Source: Nocardia sp. NBC_01327
GTDB taxonomy: Bacteria; Actinomycetota; Actinomycetes; Mycobacteriales; Mycobacteriaceae
Assembly: GCF_035958815.1 (NCBI RefSeq)
Contig: NZ_CP108383.1
Location: 6,200,001 to 6,264,000 of the forward strand
DNA length: 64,000 nt
Reading direction: 5' to 3'
Below the pieces are notes generated by a model. That model did no database searches. It was not told the DNA's origin and saw only the letters and a list, made by a program, of their open reading frames with translations. The translations under genes were made by a program, and so were the position numbers. Positions within the stretch are counted from its first letter, which is position 1; each line of letters starts with the position of its first letter. Below are positions 1-7,781 of this stretch, piece after piece.

Positions 1-296
1 GGATTGAGCTCACAGAACACCACGGGGGTATGGAGATTCGGCGCGGTGGCGACGAACTCGTTCACCACCCCGAAGTCCCGCAGCGCCGTGCGCACGAAGT
101 CGCCGAAACCATCGGGCCCGACCTTGGTGAGAATGGCGGTACGGCGGCCCAGCCGAGCGGCCGCCACCGCGACATTGGTGGCGGTGCCGCCGAGGAATTT
201 CGCGAAGGTGGTGACCTCCGCCAGCGATACGCCGCTCTGCTCGGGGTACAGGTCGACGCCGACCCGGCCGATCGTCAGCACTTCCAGATCGGTCAC
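1..296 (-). CDS. iolC: IolC-like PfkB-family sugar kinase, partial
   Basis: This is the N-terminal 98 codons of a PfkB/ribokinase-family kinase; the rest lies beyond base 1. By family it would phosphorylate 5-dehydro-2-deoxygluconate in cytoplasmic myo-inositol catabolism. The first beta strand (LEVLTIGRVGVDLYP) and the substrate motif FLGGTATNVAVAAARLG are visible, followed by TKVGPDGFGDFV, all typical of IolC. The GTG start overlaps the TGA of the upstream ABC ATPase as GTGA, so it is translationally coupled to the transporter. The inositol assignment rests on neighbours (IolG-like and isomerase-like genes); another PfkB sugar kinase such as a fructokinase is the alternative. Confidence 0.8.
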   Translation of the reverse strand, partial: MTDLEVLTIGRVGVDLYPEQSGVSLAEVTTFAKFLGGTATNVAVAAARLGRRTAILTKVGPDGFGDFVRTALRDFGVVNEFVATAPNLHTPVVFCELN

Positions 297-1078
297 GGCG
301 TCACCACCCGCTGCAATTCGTGCTGCAGCGCTTCCAGTTCCGCGCCGCCGGACATCTGCCGGGTCAGTTCCGGCAGGTCGATCTCGGACTTCTCGTAGCA
401 ACCGAGCTGGCCGCCGCGCTGCAACAGCAGGAAGCGGTCGCCCACCGGGTAGGCGTGGTGCGGGTTATGGGTGATGAGCACAACGCCCAGACCGCGTTCG
501 CGGGCCTGCACCACATACCGCAGCACCACACCCGCCTGCTTGACACCCAGTGCGGCGGTGGGCTCGTCGAGGATCAGCACCTTGGCCCCGTAGTGCACCG
601 CGCGGGCAATGGCGACGCTCTGCCGCTGACCGCCGGAGAGGGTTCCGACCGGCTGTTCCAGGTCATTGAGTTCGATTCCCATATCCGACAGGGCTTTACG
701 GGTGATGTCCTTGGCGGTGCGCCGATCCAGCAGTTCGATCGGGCCGTAGCGTGTGACGGGTTCTGAGCCGAGCACAAAATTGCGCCACACGCTCATCAGC
801 GGGACCACCGCGAGATCCTGGTAGACGGTGGCGATACCGCGATCCAATGCCTCACGGGGCGAGGAGAATCGGGTCGGCTCGCCGTCGATGCGCAGTTCAC
901 CCGTATCGTGCTGATGGACGCCGGACAGGATTTTGATGAGCGTGGACTTGCCCGCACCATTGTCGCCCAGTACGCAGGTGACCTCCCCCGCATTCACCAC
1001 CATCGAGACATCGTGCAGCGCAACGACACCTCCGTAGCTCTTGCCGATATCCACCGCTTCTATCAGTGGCACAGTCAT
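293..1078 (-). CDS. Sugar ABC transporter ATP-binding protein
   Basis: Cytoplasmic ATPase subunit of a ribose/inositol-type importer, 261 residues. Walker A GDNGAGKST is at about 38-46, signature LSGGQRQ near 148-153, Walker B LILDEP near 168-173 and the H-loop in VLITHNPHH. It has one ABC domain, not the two of RbsA or MglA, so it is a half-size ATPase of the FrcA kind and should act as a dimer. The start chosen is the ATG that overlaps the permease stop as ATGA; open frame upstream of it is only the shadow of the permease. The order binding protein, permease, ATPase, kinase supports uptake followed by phosphorylation of a polyol or sugar. Confidence 0.9.
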   Translation of the reverse strand: MTVPLIEAVDIGKSYGGVVALHDVSMVVNAGEVTCVLGDNGAGKSTLIKILSGVHQHDTGELRIDGEPTRFSSPREALDRGIATVYQDLAVVPLMSVWRNFVLGSEPVTRYGPIELLDRRTAKDITRKALSDMGIELNDLEQPVGTLSGGQRQSVAIARAVHYGAKVLILDEPTAALGVKQAGVVLRYVVQARERGLGVVLITHNPHHAYPVGDRFLLLQRGGQLGCYEKSEIDLPELTRQMSGGAELEALQHELQRVVTP

Positions 1079-2127
1079 CGGCGTACCCTTTCCGCTCGCT
1101 TCTTGAATGCGGTATTGACCAGCACGGCCGCGAGCAGCAGAACGCCGAGGAACAGCATGAACCAGTCGCTGTTCCAGCCCGCGAACACAATGCCCTGCCG
1201 TGCCATGCCGAAGGTGAGCGCGCCCAGCGCCGCACCGACCACCGAGCCGAAGCCGCCGGTCAGCAGGCAGCCGCCGATCACCGCGGCGATGATGTACTGA
1301 AATTCCAGTCCCACACCCTGATTGGCCTGCACGCTGGAGAAGCGCAGCAGATTGCACGCGCCCACCACCCAGCCCGCGAAGGCCGTGGTCATGAAGAGCA
1401 GGATCTTGGTGCGCGCGGCGGGCACGCCCACCGCGCGGGCACTCGGCAGCGAGCCGCCGACGGCGAAGATCCAATTGCCGAACCTGGTGCGCACCAGCAC
1501 GATTCCGGCCAGCACGGTGAGCACGATCCACCACACCACCGACGCCTGGATATGCGCGTCACCGATATTCGTGGTGGAGGCGAAGACCCAGCCCGCGGAC
1601 TGGTAACCGCCCGCGCCGCGAATGCCCGATACCTGCACGGTGCCGGTAATCCACCGGGTAACACCGAGATTCAGACCCTGCAGCGCGAGGAAGGTGCCCA
1701 GGGTGACGATGAAGCTGGGCAGACCGGTCCGCATCACCACCCAGCCGTTGAGCGCGCCGACCGCCAGTGCGAAGACCAGCGAAACCGCCAGTGCCAGCCA
1801 GACATTCCAGCCCGCGTTCACCGCGAGCAGCGCCGTGACCAGTGCCGTGGACGCGGTCATCACACCGGCGGAGAGGTCGAATTCGCCGCCGATCATGAGC
1901 AGCGCCACCGCCACGGCCATGATGCCGAGCGTCGAGGCGTCGTCGAGCCAGTTGGAGACGCCGAGGGCGCTGAAGAACTTGTCGGTAATGATGGAGAAGA
2001 ACAGGAACACCACCAGCGCGCCGATGAACGCGCCGAGTTCGGGCCGCACGATCAGCCGCTGCAGTATCGAGGCGCGGAGCCCGGCGGGCTTGGTGTCCGG
2101 CTCGGAAGCCGTTGTGGCAACACTCAT
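1075..2127 (-). CDS. Sugar ABC transporter permease (RbsC/inositol type)
   Basis: Polytopic inner-membrane permease of about 350 residues. It has many hydrophobic helices and the family loop GGEFDLSAG, the counterpart of the GGIDLSVG motif of ribose- and inositol-type permeases. I chose the ATG at 2127 because GGGAG lies 8 nt upstream; a GTG 18 nt further up is possible but lacks a ribosome site. It follows the binding-protein gene after 18 nt and overlaps the ATPase by 4 nt. Its likely partners are the lipoprotein at 2146-3144 and the ATPase at 293-1078. The substrate is inferred to be myo-inositol or a related cyclitol from the neighbouring catabolic genes. Confidence 0.9.
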   Translation of the reverse strand: MSVATTASEPDTKPAGLRASILQRLIVRPELGAFIGALVVFLFFSIITDKFFSALGVSNWLDDASTLGIMAVAVALLMIGGEFDLSAGVMTASTALVTALLAVNAGWNVWLALAVSLVFALAVGALNGWVVMRTGLPSFIVTLGTFLALQGLNLGVTRWITGTVQVSGIRGAGGYQSAGWVFASTTNIGDAHIQASVVWWIVLTVLAGIVLVRTRFGNWIFAVGGSLPSARAVGVPAARTKILLFMTTAFAGWVVGACNLLRFSSVQANQGVGLEFQYIIAAVIGGCLLTGGFGSVVGAALGALTFGMARQGIVFAGWNSDWFMLFLGVLLLAAVLVNTAFKKRAERVRR

Positions 2128-2145
2128 GTCATTCACTCCCGACAC

Positions 2146-3144
2146 TCACCGCGTGCCCTGGGCGACAAGCCCGGCGACGACATCGACATTGGTCTTGTCC
2201 ACGAAGGCGGGACCGGTCTGCACCGGGAGGCCGCCACCGACGCTATTGAGGTTGGACCGGTACAGCTTCAACATGACCACCGGCAGATAGCCCTGTTCGT
2301 ACTGCTGCTGATCGATCGCGAACAACAGGGTGCCGGCCCGAATGGCGGCCACCACATCATCATTGAGATCGAAGGTGGCGATGCCCGCCTTCGACTTGGA
2401 CTCCCGCACCGCATCCACCGCCCGCGCGGCGATCTGCGAATTGAGCGTCAGCACCGCGTCGATGGACGGATCCGATTCCAGCGCGCCCCGGATGCGCGCC
2501 TGCACATCGGTGGGATTGTTGATATCGACCTGCAGGGTGACCGCGGTGCCGAAGCCCTGGGTCGCACCCGCGCAGCGTTCGTTCGCGCCGATATTCCCGG
2601 CCTCGTGGATCACGCACAGCATCTTGCGTTTTCCGGCGGCCGCGAGCCGCTTGCCCGCCGCCTCTCCGGCCTGCCGCTCACTCTGGCCGACATGCCCGAT
2701 GGCGCCGAACTGGACGCTCTCTGCCTCACCGGAATTGATGGTCACCACCGGAATACCGGCCGAGATCGCCTTCTCGACGGAGGTGCGCAGCGCCTCCGGA
2801 TTGGCCATGGACACCACCAGGCCGTCCACGCCCTGTGCCACCGCATTGTCGATGAGCTTGGCCTGCTGACCCGGATCGCCGGAGGAGTTGTACTCCACGC
2901 GCACGCCGAGCTGCGTGCCCGCCGCCTCCGCGCCGTTCTTCACCACATTCCAGAAGGCGTCACCGGGCGAACCGTGCGTGACCACGGCGACCGTATTCAG
3001 CTTGCCGACCTCGACGGGCGCCTGCGCGGGCGTGGTCTGATCGGAACCCGGACCACTGCAGGCCGCCAGGACCGCGGCGGCCGCGATCCACGGCGCCAGT
3101 CGACGCCAGCGCTTCCCGCCGCTTCGTACAGATGGGGACCTCAT
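2146..3144 (-). CDS. Sugar-binding lipoprotein of ABC importer
   Basis: Periplasmic-binding-protein type 1 fold (RbsB-like), about 332 residues, anchored outside the membrane as a lipoprotein. The N-terminus is basic (GGKRWRR), then hydrophobic, with lipobox LAAC at residues 26-29. The mature part shows VAVVTHGSPGDAFWNVVKNGA, the typical first ligand-binding strand of this group, and NPTDVQARIRGAL later. GGAGG lies 8 nt before the ATG at 3144 but only 2 nt before an ATG at 3150, so 3144 is preferred. It delivers the sugar or inositol to the permease encoded just downstream. Confidence 0.9.
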   Translation of the reverse strand: MRSPSVRSGGKRWRRLAPWIAAAAVLAACSGPGSDQTTPAQAPVEVGKLNTVAVVTHGSPGDAFWNVVKNGAEAAGTQLGVRVEYNSSGDPGQQAKLIDNAVAQGVDGLVVSMANPEALRTSVEKAISAGIPVVTINSGEAESVQFGAIGHVGQSERQAGEAAGKRLAAAGKRKMLCVIHEAGNIGANERCAGATQGFGTAVTLQVDINNPTDVQARIRGALESDPSIDAVLTLNSQIAARAVDAVRESKSKAGIATFDLNDDVVAAIRAGTLLFAIDQQQYEQGYLPVVMLKLYRSNLNSVGGGLPVQTGPAFVDKTNVDVVAGLVAQGTR

Positions 3145-3160
3145 TGTCATCACCTCCCCA

Positions 3161-4078
3161 CTAAATCCGGGTCGGGGTCGATTGGGCCCCGATTTCGACC
3201 AGGTGTCGCAGACTTCGTGCGGTATCTCGGGTCGGACCGTCCGCGGAGTCACCGGGAAGCAGTGCCGTGTCCTGCTCGAGGACGTACCAGCCGTCGTAGC
3301 CCGCCGACTGCACCGCATGCACGAGGGCGGCGATATCGACATCGCCGTCACCGAGCGGGACATAGAGCCCGTCGCGCACGGCGTCGCTGTATTCCATTCG
3401 GCCGCAGCGCACTTCGTTCGCGATCTCGAGACGTACGTCCTTGAGATGGATGTGCCCGATGCGTTCGGGGTACTGCCGGGCCAGCGCCACCGGATCGGTA
3501 CCGCCGATGGCCAGATGCCCGGTGTCCAGGCACAGGTCGAGCTCCGAGTCGGCGAGGAAGCGGCGCACCTCGGCTTCGTCCTCGATGTGCGTGCCGACGT
3601 GCGGGTGCAGGGTGACGCGCAGACCGTGTTCGGCCGCGATATCGCCGATGGCGGCGGCGGTCTCGATCAGGGTCCGCCATTCGTCGTCGGTGAGCGGCAT
3701 CCGGGAGTTGTAGCCGTTCGCGCCCGTGGCGGCGGCGAGGATCAGCACCTCCGCGCCGGTGGCCGCGAACAGTTCGGCGGTCACGCGGGCAGCGGCGAGG
3801 GCGAGGTCCGGTTCGCGGTGCAGCGCCAGCGCCAGGAAACCGCCGACCGGCGCGATGCCGTGCGCGGCAAGCTGATTGCCCAGCTCGACCGGATCGCCGG
3901 GGAGATATCCGGGTGGACCGAACTCGGTGGCGGTCAGACCCAGGCCCGCCATGGCCGACAGGACGGTGCCTGAATCGAGGACGTGACCCCAGCCCGGAAC
4001 TTCGCACACACCCCAGGAGATGGGGGCGGCGGCAATACGCAGGGGGGCGGAACGCAGGGGTTGGAGCGGTTCGGTCAT
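3161..4078 (-). CDS. Sugar phosphate isomerase/epimerase, inosose dehydratase-like TIM barrel
   Basis: Xylose-isomerase-like TIM barrel of 305 residues in the IolE/IolI/IolH superfamily. The opening APISWGVCEVPGWG resembles inosose dehydratases. Metal-ligand segments are visible: LHPHVGTHIEDE, LCLDTGHLA, HIHLKDV and WYVLEQD. The first gene of the leftward operon, it has GGGAAG 6 nt before the ATG and a promoter and operator just upstream. With IolG-like and IolC-like neighbours it probably dehydrates or isomerises an inosose. Motifs alone cannot settle IolE against IolI or another sugar isomerase, so no symbol is given. Confidence 0.8.
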   Translation of the reverse strand: MTEPLQPLRSAPLRIAAAPISWGVCEVPGWGHVLDSGTVLSAMAGLGLTATEFGPPGYLPGDPVELGNQLAAHGIAPVGGFLALALHREPDLALAAARVTAELFAATGAEVLILAAATGANGYNSRMPLTDDEWRTLIETAAAIGDIAAEHGLRVTLHPHVGTHIEDEAEVRRFLADSELDLCLDTGHLAIGGTDPVALARQYPERIGHIHLKDVRLEIANEVRCGRMEYSDAVRDGLYVPLGDGDVDIAALVHAVQSAGYDGWYVLEQDTALLPGDSADGPTRDTARSLRHLVEIGAQSTPTRI

Positions 4079-4124
4079 CGGCACTTCCCAGACCCGTCGG
4101 TAGCCATCATGGAGAGGCGCTCTA

Positions 4125-4138
4125 TTGGAGCGCTCCAA
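4125..4138. promoter_or_regulatory. LacI-type operator, leftward iol-like operon
   Basis: Perfect 14-bp palindrome TTGGAGCGCTCCAA with the central CG typical of LacI-family sites. It sits directly downstream of the -10 element of the leftward promoter, where a bound repressor would block initiation. A closely related palindrome lies 124 bp to the right, before the lacI gene. Confidence 0.75.
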
Positions 4139-4139
4139 C

Positions 4140-4167
4140 AATGTAACCCCAATCACAACGGTGTCAA
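4140..4167 (-). promoter_or_regulatory. Sigma-70-type promoter of the leftward operon
   Basis: On the minus strand a perfect TTGACA (4162-4167) is followed after 16 nt by TACATT (4140-4145). The palindromic operator at 4125-4138 covers the expected start of transcription. The elements are unusually close to consensus for this GC-rich window. Confidence 0.65.
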
Positions 4168-4261
4168 GAGCCTGGCGCGACTCGCAAAGTGGTGTTCCAC
4201 CTTGCATATTCGGTCTCACCTGGGCCGTTGCGCGCGAGAAATAATGTCCGAATCACGCGAT

Positions 4262-4273
4262 TAGAGCGCTCTA
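4262..4273. promoter_or_regulatory. LacI-type operator upstream of the regulator gene
   Basis: Palindrome TAGAGCGCTCTA sharing the GAGCGCTC core of the site at 4125-4138. It lies 38 bp before the lacI start and probably gives autoregulation and control of the dehydrogenase gene behind it. Confidence 0.65.
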
Positions 4274-4310
4274 TTGCTGTGAGCACTTCGGCACGGTAGC
4301 GTCAGGCAGC

Positions 4311-5315
4311 ATGACAGGACCGACCATGGAAGACGTCGCCGCCCGAGCGGGTGTCTCCCGCGCACTGGTCTCACTGGTCATGCGCAATTCCCCCAAGGTG
4401 AGCGAGCATCGCCGGCGTGCGGTGCTGCAGGCCGCGCAGGATCTCGGGTATCAGCCGCACCTCATGGCCCGCTCGCTGGCCAGCCGCACCTCGAACATTG
4501 TCGGCGTCATGGTGTCCGATCTGCGCAATGCCTTCTTCGCCGATGTGGTGGAGGGCATGGACGAGGCCGCGCAGGACAATGGCCTCGAACTCATTCTCAC
4601 CACCGGGCGGCGCAGCGCGGATCGGGAGGGCACGGCGCTGACCAGCCTGCTGGCCTTCCGGCCGGGCGGGATCATCCTGCTCTCACCGGTCCTGCCGACC
4701 GCCTCGATTCGCGATGCGGCACAGCGGTGTCCGGTGGTGCTGGTGTCCCGCGCATCCAGCCTGCCCGAGGTGGACACCGTCAATGACGACGGCGAACTGG
4801 GGGCCGCGCTGGCGGTCGATCACCTGGTCGCGCTGGGTCATCGGCGGATCGTGCATCTGGACGGCGGCGGCGCCTTCACCGCCGCACCCCGGCGCCAGGG
4901 GTACACCGCGGCCATGGTCCGGCACGGGCTCGAACCCATGGTCATCGCGAGCGAGCATACCGACGAGGCCGGGGCGGCGGCGGTGCGCAGCCTCTTGAAT
5001 CTCTTCTCCCCCAGCAACTTTCCCACCGCACTGGTCTGCGGCAACGACTTCAATGCCGTGGGCGCCATGTCCGCGCTGACCGAGGCCGGACTGCGGGTGC
5101 CCGAGGATGTCTCGGTCGTCGGTTACGACAACACCTCGCTGGCGGCGCTGCGCCATGTCGCACTGACCACCATCGATCAGCCCCGCAATCGCATCGGGCA
5201 GCTGGCTGTCGCCGCCCTCACCGAACGACTGCGCGACGGCCGCACCGAACCGGTGCGCAGTCGCCTCGAACCCAGCCTGGTCGTCCGCTCGACCACGGCC
5301 GCACCCCGCGACTGA
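4311..5315 (+). CDS. LacI-family transcriptional regulator
   Basis: 334 residues. The N-terminal helix-turn-helix reads MEDVAARAGVSRALVSLVMRNSPKVSEHRRRAVLQAA, including the hinge-helix region before SNIVGVMVSDLRNAFFADVV. The rest is a periplasmic-binding-protein-like effector domain ending in VSVVGYDNTSLAAL and TTIDQPRNRIG. It diverges from the transporter operon and precedes the IolG-like gene by 33 nt. The two GAGCGCTC palindromes in the divergent region are its likely operators. The effector is probably an inositol or sugar intermediate; this is inference. Confidence 0.92.
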   Translation: MTGPTMEDVAARAGVSRALVSLVMRNSPKVSEHRRRAVLQAAQDLGYQPHLMARSLASRTSNIVGVMVSDLRNAFFADVVEGMDEAAQDNGLELILTTGRRSADREGTALTSLLAFRPGGIILLSPVLPTASIRDAAQRCPVVLVSRASSLPEVDTVNDDGELGAALAVDHLVALGHRRIVHLDGGGAFTAAPRRQGYTAAMVRHGLEPMVIASEHTDEAGAAAVRSLLNLFSPSNFPTALVCGNDFNAVGAMSALTEAGLRVPEDVSVVGYDNTSLAALRHVALTTIDQPRNRIGQLAVAALTERLRDGRTEPVRSRLEPSLVVRSTTAAPRD

Positions 5316-5348
5316 CCCGGGGCCACCACCGATTTCGAAGGAGCACAC

Positions 5349-6359
5349 ATGTCCACGATCAGACTGGGCCTCGCGGGCACCGGCCGTATCGGCAGCTCCC
5401 ACGCCGAAACGCTGACCACCCTGCCCGGTGTCGATGCGGTGATCGTCGCGGATGCCGACACCGAGCGCGCCCGGGCCACCGCAGACAAACTCGATATCGA
5501 CTTCGCACCCGATATCGACGCCCTGCTCGCGGCCGATCTCACCGGGCTGGTGATCACCACGGCCACCGACTCGCATCCGGAGCTCATCACCGCCGCCGTG
5601 GATCGCGGTATCCCCGTCTTCTGCGAAAAGCCCATTGCCGCGGATATTCTCGGCACCCTCGCCGTGGTCGAACGCGTCGCCGGATCGACGGTGCCGGTGC
5701 AGATCGGTTTCCAGCGCCGCTTCGACGCCGGATATCGCGCCGCCCGCGCCGCTGTCGCGTCCGGGGAACTCGGCTGGGTGCACACACTGCGGGCCACCAC
5801 GCTCGATCCGGCTCCCCCACCGGCGGAATACATTCCGCGGTCGGGCGGGGTGTTCCGCGATTGCGGCGTCCACGATTTCGACATCATTCGCTGGGTGACC
5901 GGGCGGGAGGTGACCGAGGTGTACGCGACCGGGGCCAATCGCGGTGAGCAGATGTTCGCCGATGCCGGCGATGTGGATACCGCCGCGGTAATCCTGCGCA
6001 TGGATGACGGTGCGCTGGCGACGGTTTCGCTGAGCCGCTACAACGGGGCCGGATATGACGTGCGACTGGAAGTGCTCGGATCACAGGGCAATGCCATTGT
6101 GGGCCTGGACGACCGGGCGCCGCTGCGCTCGGTCGAGCCCGGATATCCGGCCTCGGCGCTGCCCGTGTATCCCGGATTCATGGACCGCTTCCACGGCGCA
6201 TACGTCGAGGAGCTGACCACCTTCGTGGGCGTAGCCACCGGACAGGCCGCCAACCCGTGCCCGCCCGGGGAGGCGTTGCAGGCGTTCTACATTGCCGAGG
6301 CCTGCGAACTCTCCCGCCGAGAGGGCAGGCCCGTACGAATCGCCGAGGTCCGCAGCTAG
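5349..6359 (+). CDS. iolG: Inositol 2-dehydrogenase-like Gfo/Idh/MocA oxidoreductase
   Basis: 336 residues. The NAD(P)-binding Rossmann motif LGLAGTGRIGSSHAE starts at residue 7, the family signature EKP occurs in FCEKPIAADILG, and the catalytic region has RDCGVHDFDIIRW with the conserved Asp and His. By family it oxidises myo-inositol or a related cyclitol to the 2-keto form, the first step before dehydration. AAGGAG lies 7 nt before the ATG. It is probably co-transcribed with lacI and physically linked to the transporter operon. Other sugar dehydrogenases of this family cannot be excluded. Confidence 0.82.
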   Translation: MSTIRLGLAGTGRIGSSHAETLTTLPGVDAVIVADADTERARATADKLDIDFAPDIDALLAADLTGLVITTATDSHPELITAAVDRGIPVFCEKPIAADILGTLAVVERVAGSTVPVQIGFQRRFDAGYRAARAAVASGELGWVHTLRATTLDPAPPPAEYIPRSGGVFRDCGVHDFDIIRWVTGREVTEVYATGANRGEQMFADAGDVDTAAVILRMDDGALATVSLSRYNGAGYDVRLEVLGSQGNAIVGLDDRAPLRSVEPGYPASALPVYPGFMDRFHGAYVEELTTFVGVATGQAANPCPPGEALQAFYIAEACELSRREGRPVRIAEVRS

Positions 6360-6435
6360 CGGGTCCGACCGCAATCACCGCATTTTGACATACCGCGCAT
6401 TCTTGGCATACCGCGCAATTCTCGCTGCCGCGCGG

Positions 6436-6507
6436 TCTTCGGCGGCCGCACAGTCTTCGGCGGCTGCGTAGTATTCGGCGTTCGCGCGGTCTTCGGCGGC
6501 CGCGCAC
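6436..6507. repeat. Four tandem 18-bp repeats
   Basis: Four adjoining imperfect copies of TCTTCGGCGGCCGCACAG at 6436, 6454, 6472 and 6490, in the 215-bp gap between iolG and the convergent lectin gene. The flanks hold shorter repeats of the type ATACCGCGCA. The unit is six codons long and open on the minus strand, where it would read as a Pro-Pro-Lys-Thr repeat, but no ribosome site or known protein supports translation. Confidence 0.75.
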
Positions 6508-6574
6508 CGAAAATGCGGCTGTTATTGCGCGGCGTGCCACAAGGCATGCCGCGCAATCTCCGTCCGGACGCCGG

Positions 6575-7087
6575 CTAGGCCGCCGGTACGGTCCAGCGCT
6601 GGCCGATCCCGTCGCCACAGCTCCGCAACACCAGGCCGGTATTCACCACACCGGGATCACCGGCCGTATCGACGCACAATCCGCTGTGCACGTTCGAGAT
6701 GTGCGCCGTCGCACCGTCATAGGTCCAGAACTGCCCGGTGAAGTCGCCGCAGCTGCGCAGCAGCAGGGCGGTATTCACCACGCCCGGATCACCGTTCGTA
6801 TCCACGCACAGCCCGCTGGACATGTTCGACACTCGGCCGGACGCCGCGTCGAACGACCAGACCTGCCCGGTGAAGTCACCACAATCACGCACCTGCAGAA
6901 CGGTATTCACCACACCCGGATCTCCGTTGGTATCCATGCACAGGCCGCTGCGCGGGTTGGCGATCGCACCGTTCGCCTGCGCGGCCGCCGGACCCGCTCC
7001 GGCGAGCATCGCCGCGGGCAGTACGGCGGCGAGGGCCAGCGCGCGGACGAGGGCGGTGCGAAACGGCGGGCGAGGGATTCCAGACAT
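6575..7087 (-). CDS. Secreted ricin B-type lectin (beta-trefoil) protein
   Basis: 170 residues with a signal peptide (basic start, hydrophobic ALVRALALAAVLPAAML, cleavage near AAAQA). The mature protein is almost only one beta-trefoil: three near-identical repeats of about 42 residues, each with GLCxDTxGDPGVVNT, a CGD and a QxW-type motif (GQVW, GQFW, GQRW). Such domains bind sugars, usually galactose or xylose polymers, outside the cell. There is no attached catalytic domain, so it is a stand-alone lectin. The strong identity between repeats suggests recent internal duplication or gene conversion. Confidence 0.85.
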   Translation of the reverse strand: MSGIPRPPFRTALVRALALAAVLPAAMLAGAGPAAAQANGAIANPRSGLCMDTNGDPGVVNTVLQVRDCGDFTGQVWSFDAASGRVSNMSSGLCVDTNGDPGVVNTALLLRSCGDFTGQFWTYDGATAHISNVHSGLCVDTAGDPGVVNTGLVLRSCGDGIGQRWTVPAA

Positions 7088-7091
7088 CGGG

Positions 7092-7709
7092 CTAGCTTAC
7101 GAGCAAGCCGATTGCGAGACCGGTCATTACGAGGGCGATGACCGAGTCGAGTACCCGCCAGGCCATCGGCTTGGCGAACAGCGGACCGAGCAGGCGCGCA
7201 CCGAAACCCAGTGCGATGAACCAGATCATGCTGCCGACCATGGCCCCGGCCGCCAGGAACCAGCGGTCCGGGGAGGCGTAGGTGCTGGCGAAGGAGCCCA
7301 GCAGGACCATGGTGTCGAGATAGGCGTGCGGGTTGAGCCAGGTCACCGCCAGGCAGGTGGCGATGGCCGCGCCCAAAGCGATCGGGGTACCGCCACCCGC
7401 GCTCAGGGCCGAGGCCGAGAACGCGCGCTTGGCCGCCAGCGCCGCATAGCCGAGCAGGAACGCGATGCCCCCGTACTTGGCGAGGGTCAGCACAATCGGC
7501 GCGGCGTGCACCACCGCGCCGAAGCCGGCGACACCGATGGTGATCAGAGCCACGTCGGACAGCGCGCAGACCGCCACCACGGCCAGGACATGCTCGCGGC
7601 GGATGCCCTGGCGCAGCACAAACGCGTTTTGCGCGCCGATCGCCACAATGAGGGACATACCGAAGCCGAGTCCTGAAATGGCCGCCAGGGCCGCCGATGA
7701 GACGTTCAC
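7092..7709 (-). CDS. LysE/ArgO-family amino acid exporter
   Basis: Polytopic membrane protein of about 205 residues. The N-terminal helix with IGAQNAFVLRQGIRREH is the LysE/ArgO signature, and WLNPHAYLDTMVLLG is the second conserved block. The family exports lysine or arginine. I start it at the GTG at 7709, which fits family length; an ATG at 7754 would add 15 residues but lies inside the palindrome that should be the regulator site. It diverges from the LysR gene at 7782, the classic lysE-lysG arrangement. The stop is 5 nt from the lectin start. Confidence 0.85.
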   Translation of the reverse strand: MNVSSAALAAISGLGFGMSLIVAIGAQNAFVLRQGIRREHVLAVVAVCALSDVALITIGVAGFGAVVHAAPIVLTLAKYGGIAFLLGYAALAAKRAFSASALSAGGGTPIALGAAIATCLAVTWLNPHAYLDTMVLLGSFASTYASPDRWFLAAGAMVGSMIWFIALGFGARLLGPLFAKPMAWRVLDSVIALVMTGLAIGLLVS

Positions 7710-7746
7710 CCTCTCGAAACTAGGCGGATGCCCAGCACCAGGCCAG

Positions 7747-7770
7747 CTAATCATTCTGAAGCATGATTAG
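7747..7770. promoter_or_regulatory. LysG/ArgP-type operator
   Basis: Perfect inverted repeat CTAATCAT - 8 nt - ATGATTAG in the intergenic region of the exporter and its LysR regulator. The AT-rich dyad with the LysR T-N11-A character is the likely activator site serving both genes. Confidence 0.6.
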
Positions 7771-7781
7771 AGTTGCTTACT

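Noticed and set aside
1066..3444. Very long plus-strand open frame across the ABC transporter genes
   Set aside because: It is antisense to four well-identified genes, has no known domain and is His/Arg-rich low-complexity as expected of GC-rich shadow frames.
6356..6556. 66-codon minus-strand frame with PPKTAR repeats
   Set aside because: It is created by the 18-bp repeats; no ribosome site, and no known protein resembles it.
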